Source of the DNA: Antennarius striatus
Lineage: Eukaryota; Chordata; Actinopteri; Lophiiformes; Antennariidae
Direction of reading: 5' to 3'
Length of the DNA: 64,000 nt
NCBI RefSeq assembly: GCF_040054535.1
Contig: NC_090780.1
Coordinates: 18,414,001 to 18,478,000 of the forward strand
Shown: positions 34,775 to 46,100 of the stretch, piece by piece
How the letters are laid out: each line of letters starts with the position of its first letter
How positions within the stretch are numbered: position 1 is the stretch's first letter
The notes under the pieces: generated by a model
The model's database searches: none
Told to the model about the DNA's origin: nothing
What the model saw: the letters and a program-made list of their open reading frames with translations, nothing else
Position numbers and translations under genes: made by a program

Positions 34775-36499
34775 TGGTAGAATCGGGTAAGAAGTGGTGA
34801 CAGCAGCTGCTGAGGATGTGACGGATCGGGGATGATCTCTGGGCAGAGGGGTCAGGTGGGTGGAGGGCGGGACCTGGAAGAAATGATTGATGGATTGGAG
34901 AGACGGTTCATTAAGCTTTGGAATATTCAGATGCTGATGATAATACTTTCAGAAGCTGATGAAGAATACGTCAACTGCAGGTGACGTCTGAACTGTCATG
35001 GCTACACATGATAACATGTACTGTGACATAATACAACATCTCACCTCCAGATCATATTACATTACATTACATTAAATCATTCAAGAGCACATCACATTGC
35101 TTCAAGGTCACATCAGAGTCTGATAAGATCACATTAGATCTCACATTATAAAGTAAATAGTATTATCAAATTCAATATTACATGTGGGATCTTAGTACAC
35201 TTAGTTCTTGAATTCTTCCCACAGGCTAAAAGTGTCCCTCAGAACAACTTTGTGTGACATGAAATGCATGAATTCTGCTGTGATCCTTCACAGTCCATTG
35301 TCAGGTTTGGAATAATATTTGGTACAAAGATACTGGTTGCATGGAAACTAGCAGCTCCATTTGAGTGTCATTTAAATTACGTTATGTCATCAATGCTAAT
35401 GCCTCGTGCCTGTGGACGACTCAGAAGTTTAATGTGGAAATGAGATGTAAAAGATCAACATGTTCTACACCGCAGAACAAAAGAAGCCGAATGTTTAAAC
35501 AGAAGAGGAACATTTCAGGAAAATGATGGATGGATTTTACTGATCTCTGAGTTGAATTGGGCGCTCAAGGAATTTTCAATGTCAAACATCATCATGAGGT
35601 TGAATCTAGTGATGGACTGATGGATTTTTACTGATCCAGGTCCAGTCAGATGCAGCCTCCTTGCATCTGGACTCAGCCATCAAAACTTTGAGCGTAACAT
35701 TAAGTGACGCCAGAAAACACTCACAGAGCCGCAAACTACATTGTCACTTGACATTGCCGTGTTACTGCATATTCATGGTTTCTCACAAGGAGCCTAATTT
35801 CCACCAGCATGTGGGGCCTCTGATGGAACTAAGCATGCGCAATGTGTGCGTCATGGTTCCACCATGAGGGGATCGCCAGTAGTTGTGAACCCAGTGGTTA
35901 AGTTAACAATCACCATTTAAGCCCTTTAACATGTTATCTTACTATTAGCATTAGAATCAGTCATCAACACATAATTTCCCATCAGAATGGATCTATAGAG
36001 TTATTTTCCCTTTTGATGTAACTTTTTTTAATCTCTCACAGATACACGAATCAATTATGATCCATATCTGAATCAGTTATGTATTCCAAAAGGCTTATTG
36101 TTTTTTTTTTCTTTTTATGTGAGATTATATATATTATTGGTAAAACCCCCCCAAAAAACCCACTATTTTATTTTGTGATTCAGAATCTGTGGGACGCTTC
36201 AAGAACTTCACCCAACTCATCAAAATTTCATCTAAATCTGTTGATGGATTTTAAAAAAATATATCTTGCACACAAATAAATAAACAAACACTAGTCTCAC
36301 ATGGAATCCTCTAAAAAAACCAAGAATCTCGGAGGTTTATGCTGCTTAGAAATGCTTCATGCTATCTGATATAGCACAAACTCAAAGGAGGAAGTCATAT
36401 TAAAGCGCTTTTGAAACCGATATGGATTTTTTGAAAATACAAACTTGAATGTTTTCCTGATCCCCATATTTTTTAAATTATAATTATTATTATTTTTTA

Positions 36500-37030
36500 C
36501 CTGTTTTCACTATAATGATATGATATAAAACAGACAGCACATATAAAAATCCTCCTGTGGATGTCCAGACATACAAATAGACGAGATCAGCCGATGGTCG
36601 GAACTCAGAGAGAGCGCCACTAGCAGCCTGAATAAAACCAGGCAACGTGCAGCAGTGAGGGGAGGAGGAGGAAGAGGAGGAGGAGGAGGAGGAGGAGGAA
36701 GGACGAGGATGGGGGAGGAGGAGGGGGGAGGTCCGAGGCTCGGGTGAGGTACGGGAAAAACGAGGTAGGGGCGGAGCTTCCCTGTGAACGCGTATGCATG
36801 CATCTATGAGTGTGTGTGAGTGTGTGTGTGTGTGTGTATCCTTGCTCGCCCCTCCTCCACCTCCCCCCTCCCCTCTCTCTCTCTCTCTCTGCCCTCACCC
36901 CCCATCCCCACCCCCCCACCCCCCTGCCCGCCCCTGAGTCTGGAGCAGCAGCAGCAGCAGCAGCAGTGTGTGTGTAGCTTCACTGCCTCTCCTCGCCTCG
37001 CAGTGCGGGAATCTAGCAGCGGAGAGCAGA
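36500..37030 (+). promoter_or_regulatory. msi1: msi1 promoter and 5' UTR
   Basis: A GC-rich block before the msi1 ATG. It contains a GGA/GAG purine run (36,660-36,730), a GGGGCGG box (36768-36774), TG (36,811-36,838) and CT (36,860-36,890) runs, and seven CAG units (36949-36967) probably inside the 5' UTR. No ATG lies between the CAG run and the start codon. The exact start site is not visible. Confidence 0.6.
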
Positions 37031-37243
37031 ATGGATACGGAAGGGAGCCAGAGCAGCCTGTCCTCCGGCACGGACAACTCCCCCCACGACCCCTGGTAAC
37101 AGCCTCAGCCCGGCCGCCCCGCTCTCCTCTCGCCTCTCGGCTCGCTTTGACTTCACCTTGGACTTTAGTTGAGTTCTGTGCGGGAGCGGAGCCGCGTCGA
37201 GACAAAAGACAAGCACGCCGTGTGTGTGCGTGTGTTTTCTTGT

Positions 37244-37274
<31 letters not shown>

Positions 37275-39564
37275 GGATGGATCCACTCAGTGGAGGAGAC
37301 GCGCCGCTGCTTTCTGCTCCCCTCCTCCTCCACCTCCTCCTCCTCTTGTTTGTTTATTTATCTCATTTTTCATCCAGAAGGCTACATCGCAACTTCTCCA
37401 TCACACTGGAAAATCCTCTTCTTTCTCTTTTTTTTTTTTTTTTTTATTTTTATTTTTTTTTTTTTACTCCTCTAGGGGATTATGACGGCCCGACTGGCCG
37501 ATCGGTGACTTCGCAACATGGCCGATGCTCTCTTCTTACTTTATTGATGCTATAAACACACATCCTTTTCCCCCCACCTTGAACGCATCTGTTTTTGTGT
37601 TGTGAAAGACGCGCGTTGTTCCGTGTTCATTTACGCCTTGTGTTTCTCTCATTCAGCAAAATGTTCATCGGGGGTCTGAGCTGGCAGACAACACAAGGTG
37701 AGCTGTCCCACACACCACTTTAATAAGTCCGACTGTTGCCCGGTTGTTTCCCTTCTCTTGTCTCCCATTCGGATCCATAACGCGTCCCATATTCCACCGC
37801 CAGGCTTCCCGAAGTTAAACCAAAGCCTCTCATTCATTAAGGATCAGCTCTTTCGGATTTAGACCTGCCGAGACGCGGGGAGATTATCACGGGAAACGCG
37901 TGCACACGTTCATCGACTTTGTCCGAGGCTCCACGGAGCGCATGACGCACCGATAATAAACGCAAGAAAGACATTCGTAGTAAAAAAAAAAAAAGTGATC
38001 GATGATTTGCGCGTTAAAGCAAGAAGTTCGACTCGGACCGGTCCTCCTCCTCAACCTTCCCGTGGTTGTTTTCCCCCCTTTTCTCGTGGCGCTCCGGTGA
38101 ATCCATTCATTTCTCCGACGAGCCGTGAGCGCTGCTGGTGCGTGGATACAGTTTATTCTTGTTGCGATGGCCCGCGTTATTGGACCGCCGCGGCCACGGC
38201 GTGTTTCCACACAGCGATCGGCACCAAGTGGGGCTTGTGTTTGTGATCTGAGGGGGCCTTAATGGGGCCATCAGGCTTGCCTAGCCAGATAGCCCCCGTC
38301 TCTGGAGGGACACAAACACAACGTGGCCCGCCGACCCCATTGTCTCTGCTCCAGCCAGTAGCCCCCCGCCGCATCACCTCGCCGTGGCCTGTAGGGAAAT
38401 CGCCTGTGATTTATGGATGTGTTGTAACCACCGTCGCCTTGCTGTCTCCGCAGAGGGCTTGAAGGAGTACTTCTGTAAATTTGGCGAGGTGAAGGAGTGT
38501 ATGGTGATGCGGGATCCCGTTACCAAGCGGTCGAGGTAAGAAGGAGGCGTGTGCGCTCCGCCGTCCTATCACCGGATGCCTCATGCCCGTCCATGCTTTC
38601 CTATCAGACTTGTTTGCATGCTGTGGATTGTGATTTTATTTTAATTTTATTTTTAGGAATTGAATATCTTTTTCTTTCTTTCTTTCTTTCTTTCTTTGGC
38701 GCAGAGGTTTTGGGTTCGTAACGTATGCCGAACAGGCCGGCGTGGAAAAGGTTTTGGCGCAAAACAGACATGAGTTGGATTCTAAAACGGTGAGTGGATA
38801 TCCGATGCTGTCCATAACTTTTCTGATTTTGTGTAGCATACCCCCCCCCCCCAACCCACCTCAGTGCATTTTACTTTCCACCTTATGGCTTGTAAAGTTG
38901 AGAGGAGAGCCCCCCCCCCTCCCCACACTCACATACACACACTCCTCCCTCCTCCTCTCCGCTCATTTCCCCCTACAAATCCCGGTTCAGGGCGCCAACA
39001 TGAAAGCGTTCTTTCTTGGTCTTCATTGCCATGGTTACCTGGGGACCTGAATAGGGTAGGAGCCCCTGCAAAACCCTCAAAGGGCTTATGCAGAGAGTTC
39101 ACCAGTTTTTTTTTTTTTTCCTCTCAGAAAATAACAGCAAATAGTTTTTTAGTGGCGGAGAGGAAAAGTTTGACAGAAGGAAGTGGATGATTCCCATGTT
39201 GGGGGAGGTTGGACAGAGAGGTGGTGGGTGGGGGGGTTCAAATGAGTCCTGGTTTAATTTAATTATTGGTATGGATGATGGTGTTTGTTTGAGCAACTGT
39301 GCTTCTGTGATTCCCCCCACTTTACCCTGTGGATGTGGGTAAATGGTACAAATAAATCACCAATCAGAGGCCTGGGGTGTGTGTGTGTGTGTGTCTGTGT
39401 GTGTGTGTTGTTGGGTTTGTGTCCAGCAGCACAACATCAGCGCTGAAGGAAAAGTGCGTACGTCTGATTCAAAGCTGCTGAGTCATATCTAAATAGCTAT
39501 GAAGGTGTGATTCTTGCTGTCTTGGTTATGGAGATTTGAAGTTCTGACCTTAACCACACACACA

Positions 39565-39596
<32 letters not shown>

Positions 39597-40038
39597 GACA
39601 CATACACTAGGATCATTTGAGAGTGAAAATCTGTGGAACATTGAGGCAGCAGAGCCCGGGGCTGAGGAAGGTGTAGAGTTGGTTCGTTGTTGGAGCAAAC
39701 CTGTTGCCAGGGGCGATACCGGCCACAGGAGACAGCGCTGTTACTGCACAGCCTGATGGGATTTATGTCCCCATAACAACTTCTTAGCTATTTTGCATTA
39801 ACTTTAGACCCCCCCCCCCGACTGGGTAGTAGAGACAAGCGTTGACACACACTCACACACCTACGCTCACAAGGTGTTATGTCATATCGGTGTGTTTCAA
39901 GGAACTTTTTTTTTTAATTACTGTAAAAGTTGGATCTTTCTGTGCAGTTGTCGTCAGCTGTGAGCTTTAAAGTGGGTCCAGAGTAGTGACTGGATGTTAC
40001 TCAGTCGATATAACCTGCAGTCTGGGTCTTCATGAACT

Positions 40039-40131
<93 letters not shown>

Positions 40132-43100
40132 TGAACGGTAGTTTGGAGGCGATGGCGTCTGGCAGGCCTGTCTGGTGGAGTTAGGCGTCGCCCTATTATA
40201 AACCCAAATACAGCACCGGGCTAAACAATAATAACGCGTCCCACTCAGATGCGGATTTGGTAGCTCAGGTTATTGTGGCAGCAGTCTAATGGGGGGGGGG
40301 GTGGTTTATCCAACCACACGTTTCAAACAGGGTCATGGTTGCCATTTTGCGATCTCATTTTGAAAATATCAGCACGGTTTTTATGTCTTTGCAAATTTTT
40401 TCAAGACTGTTGAGACAGAAAGTGATCACAAACGGAATTTTTGTCAGTCAAAGAAGCACAAAATATTTCCTGCAAAATGTGAAAACAACGTACCGAAACA
40501 CCCGCCTAATTCAAACCCTACTAGCTAGGATGATCCCCATTTATGTGGTGCAAATATTTACGAGTAAAGCTTCAGAAATAGTTTTTTATTGAAACACACA
40601 GCGACTTAAGAGTTCATTTTTAATATCGTAATTCCCACGGCCGTCCCATTTGAATTATTTTCCACCCTTAGTTATTCCTCTATTTGTCTCACACCTGGAT
40701 GCTTCTCCTCTCCCTGTCTCGCCGAACGTTTGATCATCACGAGATGTGAGACGGGGATTCCTGCCTGGAATTCAGGAGAATTTTTGACATTCAGATTTCT
40801 GTTTTCATTTTTCATGCTTTGAGTGTTTGGTTTCTAAGAGCAGTCGTCACATGAAGGAGGACACTGAGGTTGAGAAGCTACATGAACCGATGGTCCAAAG
40901 GTCCACACCACTGGTTTACACATGGTATTAAACATTTACAGTCCTGTTTCGTCTGGGATTGCTCCTTGAAGACAAAAGCCGCGGGCCAAATTAATCAAAC
41001 AATATAGTTCCCGGTGTGACGAAAATAAAAATGAAACATGAAGAGATTTTGTTTTTTTGGAGTACGTCCTGTTGAGATTCTGGTTTTTGTTGGAGGTTAA
41101 ATTTCCTCGTGGGGCTAGAGTGTGGCCTGAGGGCGGTGGTGTGCCGTTTTGTGTCCCTGGACAGAGAAGAAAGGCACAACTGCTATTTATTTTCTTAGAG
41201 AGATCTTTCGCTGGAACCAGTTTATGGGAAGAGGAAAAGATGAGGCCCGATCTGAAACGTTAGAGCGTCTTCTTCTTGCAGGATGATGTTAGGCTTTGAT
41301 GTGTTAGTTAGAACACATTTAAAATGAGAAAAAGATAATTTATGATATTTGTGATACCAGATTCGTCAGCAGTATTTTTCTTCTCTTTGAGTGAATAAGT
41401 GACGTATAATTGTGCGTAGCCGTAATATTTTTTGTCTCTCTGTCAAGAGCATATCTCGCAAACCATACATACATAGCTTCACCAGACATACACATATTAC
41501 CTATGAGACGTACAGTAGTTGTGTCTTTAGATGTTTGGGCCTTTCTATAATTTTTGGCAAGCCATATGTTCTAGCATCAATATTTAAAAATATCTACAAA
41601 TGGATTTTTCCTTTTTTAGATGGAATCATTACAGTATTTTCCACACTATAAGACGCACCTAAAAGCCTTTAATATTTTCAAAAAAACACAGTGCACCTTG
41701 TAATCCAGTGTGCCTTATATATGAAAAAGTTTTAGAATAGGCCATTCATTGAAGATGCGCCTTACAGTACAGAAAATACTGTATTTTAAGGTCCTTCTGA
41801 AGAAGACTAAACACAACTTTAGTCTCACTAAGGCCATGGAGGAAGCCTCATTTCCCTTGATAACACCCGTATTAACAGCTTCAGGGGACCAGCACCCAAA
41901 ATTAACTCCACAAACTGTAACACTTAACTAACGGTACTTAAAAGATTAGTACTTTTTTTTTTCAAGGAATGGGATGAAGGTCATATAAAGATGTTTTGTT
42001 TTCCTTCCCATGGCTTCAGCAGGAATTCCCCTTTGGAAATGAGGTACTATCGCGTGGCGACTACAGGATGAGGAGTGAAGCCACAGTTGTAGTCATCAGC
42101 ATGGAGCAAATATAGCTGCTTCAGTCTGTGGCTGTGCCTCCACAACACAAGCGGCCCCTGTGGAACGGTGACTCCGTGGTCTGCCATGGCTACTGGTCTA
42201 ACACCTGTTCAGCAGGGAGCGGAGATGCTAGTGCTATAGCTCCTTGTTCCTGGCTGGGGGATTATCTGTTAATGCTGACGTGGACAAAACCGGAGGGGGG
42301 TTGGGGGGGTGGGGTGGAGAAGGTGGAGGACAGAGAGGGAGGGAGGTAATTAGTATAGATCTGAAAACCAACTAATCGGATTGAAGGGACAAAACTGGAT
42401 TGGGCTTCCAGGGTCCATACGCAGTCTCGGATCTGGGGATAAGGTCTGGACCTGCCCTAACGGCGGCTCCAGGGTTCTCTGTACCTGCTGCATAAGCTCC
42501 CCCGTACCACTGCCACATACGGCAACCTAGAAGGGTTCAGTTGTGTGTGTGTGTATGTGTGTGTGTGTGGGGGGATGGGCTCATTAGTGAGCTTCGTTAA
42601 CTAATTACTCTACCATTGTCCGTCTGTACAGATTGACCCCGCCAGCCTGAGCTTAAACAGTCTTTCTCTACTTTGTGTGGACGTAGCGACACAACAACTT
42701 CTTTTGTATGCCGTTGCGGTTCCATTGATTATAATGCATCATGACGGCGTCTGATAGCTTATCAATGTAGATGATTGCCATTACGTTGTAATAATGTGTG
42801 GGAGATTATCTGACACGCAAGAGCTTGATCGTCTGCATACATGATGAAAACACTTGTTGTCTGTTGTTGGGTAGCGTTGAGATTGTTCCATGTGTTCCTG
42901 CCTGTTTAATGACATATACTGTATGTGTCACTTTGCAGACGTGTGCTGCTGTTGGTGTTGGTGCTGCGTTAGGACGATGCTTGTGACTGCATGTGTGCCT
43001 GTGGGGGTTGCACAGGAGCCCCAGTTCCTCTACGGGCCCATCTGTTTTGTACTCTTTGTCCTGTTAATTAATGAAATCACAGGGGCTGCCTGCTGGGACG

Positions 43101-46100
43101 GCCTCGCTGCACCGCTATACTGGTTAGGCCCACTTTCTCATGGGCTCCCTGTTTTCCAAATGAATGCCATGTCTTTCTTTCTTTCTTTCTTTCTTTTTTT
43201 TTTGGTTTTCTTATTTTCTTACTTGCTCTCGCTATCAGTTTATTAATTTGACTTTTTTTATTTTTTTGTTTTCCAGTTTGTAACACTGGTGGATGCGCTG
43301 GGCCTCATGAGGTGACTATCGGTAGTAGATTAGTTTAGTCTTCAGCTAAACCACCTACATGGTATTGTAGGCTCTGCCGTAACTGTGCTACCTAGACTGA
43401 GCCGAGGTTGGATGTCATGAAGCAGAATGTTAGTCAGACCATTTCATGAACACTCAGTTGTAACTCTTCTTTGTCGGCCTTGGACTCTTTTTAACATTGT
43501 TCTAACATTTTCATGACTGCCGATCAGATCCGATACACAAACACTGAGCTCCTGAAGAATTATTTCTGAGTGTTGCAACTGATGATCTGGCTAAGTATCT
43601 ATTTCCCCCCCCCCAGTCTGTTAGATGCATAGCTTTCATTTATTACAGCTTTTTTAAAAAGTATAGCCAGTTATAGAAATTTTCTTTGATAAATTCTCTT
43701 CTTTTGCAGACGTGGAATGATTATTTTTATTTAACTGCATGGCATGAATGTAGCCGTAGCAGCACTACTACAGATCTTGCATTAGGCCTAACGTAGTTTA
43801 GTTGGTAACATGCTTGAAAATAACTGTTTGTAATTTTAAAGTTATGAAATGGTTATATGTGTACAGTATATAATAATGTATAGGAAGCACATTATGGATC
43901 CATGTCATAGCTGTTAAAGTGTTTCCAGTCCCTCATAACAAAAAGGTAACCCATACAATGATAACATGTGGTTTATGGAAACCTGAGGGTGGCAAAGGCT
44001 GTCTAAAAATGGATGAAAGAGCAATTCAGCAGTATTCTGTGTCTCCAGTAAGGTTCGAAGGTGTTAACATTCATATACACTCCCCCCCCCCCCGTTTTGG
44101 AAGAAAAATCCCCACCATGGTGTCAACATGGCTTTCTAGGCTACGCTGTGTGGTTTTACCCAGGCGTAGGAGGTTGACATCACGGATGTATCACTTTCCT
44201 CTTCTTCTTTTTCTTCTTGTTTTTTGTATTCTTCTTCTCTGTGTATATCGGTGGCCTGCAAACCATCTTTAAGGGTCACACTGTCGCCTACAGGATGAAT
44301 GAATATGCAGATGTTGCACTCGTTGACTCTATTTGCCAGCTCTTGATAAATTACTGATTAAATAGATAAATGATAGGTAGGTAGAAACATAGATGATAAA
44401 TAGATGAAACATTTTAAGTGTTATTTTTCAGCTCCACATTTATCCATAATTGGATTTTCTTTATTATTAACACTTCGGGATCTACCTGTTATAACATTGT
44501 AATAACTGGACTGGCATCAATGTGATGTCACACTTTGATTTGACAGGTACTGAAATTACTTGAAGGGTAAACAGATAAAAAAAGAATATACGGTTAATAA
44601 AAAGCTTTTCATTTCAGTTTGTGTATCTATATATATGTCGACCTTGACATATAATCCTAACAAAAAGCATCATATTTTGTCGAGAATGTTCTGCCGCCTC
44701 CTTCACATATCGTGTGTGACTGCAGCCTTGCGTCCGATGCGACCTGGTTTGTGTCCGCTGTCATTGTCAGCTCGCGGCGTCACAGACTCGCCTCAGGGCA
44801 GCGCCTCACCTCCAGTCCTGTTAAAAAAGCGAAAGGCCGGTGCGACAACCCGCAGACGCCAGGTTGTATTGCTCTTGGCGTTTTTAGTTCAGAGCAAACA
44901 CTGGACACATGTATTGTTCACAGTATTCTACACCAGGACGCGATAAATGTGTGTTGTTCTAAAAATATTCATAAGAAAACAGAGTAGAGTAATTCTGACA
45001 TTGTATTATGCTTTAGAGGTCATTGCAGCTTCTCCTTACTTAACGCGATCTGCTCGATTTTCTTTCATTAAATGCATGGCAACCAACCAAATAACAGGAG
45101 GTGTTGTAGGACAGCTCCATCAGTACAACAGAGGACAGAGAGAATACGCAGGCAATTTATAGTAATTTTCTTCCGTAACAAATCACTGGTCTATAGGAGT
45201 GAAACCACTTCCAGGTAGCACATAGAATGTTAGCAAAAATCCTTCGCTGTCATTTTGAGCGCCGTCTGTTGGTGCGCTGCTTTCGCCGATAGTCACTGGT
45301 GGCTTTGAGTGTCCTTGTCACCTTTGTCTTTTTGCTCAGACCAGCTGGAGATGACATGACTCTCCTCATCTTTGCGTCCCACTTTAAGGTGCAAAGTCCT
45401 TCTGCAATCCCTTCCAAGGACGCTGCAGCTGCATCTTAGTTACTCGGTGCTGCGCTCTCGAAGCAGCGTTAAATATGAGGTTCTTAAAGGTCCTTGTGGG
45501 ATATTTTTGTCTGTAGATTTGTCATCAGAAGCAGGTCATTATCACAGGAAAGAGATGAAAGGATTGCTTGAATATTGAATGAACACCCTCCCTCGCATTG
45601 TGTGCATTATTCACATAATAAGTGCTTATTTCTGGCCATTTGAAAGGCCCCTTTTTAGTTGCCAATATCAATTCAATATCGCTGATAGTGGCCGTGTGAG
45701 ACACAAGGGGTTTGCTTCGCACATCCAATTATTAGAACAAAGATGGAACTTTAAGACCATAATACACTACAAGGTCCTGTGACCTAAAATCTTCTCTCTA
45801 GCTGGCTTGAGTGAGAATAACACCAGATTCCTCACAAATTAAAAAATGCCACGACAGGCTTTGCATATTTAGCATTATTAAAGGACAGCTCATTCAAAAC
45901 TCATTTACGTTTAATTTTATCTATAACCTTGACCACTGCTGAGACTTCTCCGCTTTGGGAGAAATATGGATGTAGTCAAATCGGGCTAATCCAAAATGGA
46001 AGTTGTCTGAATATGTGGGATTTGAAGCATACATATCCAGCAGAAATGTATTCAGAATATTAAATGCTCATTTTGGATTCCAGACTGCGCTGTTCTGTCT

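Larger units (their letters stand above)
26815..36500. other. Intergenic region between unc119b and msi1
   Basis: No coding gene recognised. The early part could be 3' UTR of unc119b. Microsatellites lie at 27283-27342 (CTC/TCC), 27819-27861 (TG), 28999-29042 (AAT), 30983-31076, 31373-31430 and 31583-31632 (CA/TG) and 34661-34770 (GA). A foldback repeat lies at 29,270-29,460, old interspersed repeat fragments at about 29,460-30,340 and 36,170-36,300, and a palindromic MITE at 34139-34306. AT-rich sequence near 32,090-32,175 may be regulatory. Confidence 0.6.

Noticed and set aside
36820-37555. Long open frames over the msi1 promoter and first exon on both strands
   Set aside because: Composed of TG, CT, CAG and T runs with Val-Cys, Ser-Leu and Phe stretches. 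The true coding start here is the msi1 exon at 37031-37095.
45250-45275. gcgccgtctgttgg as a CTCF site
   Set aside because: Its reverse complement CCAACAGACGGCGC breaks the consensus at two core positions.
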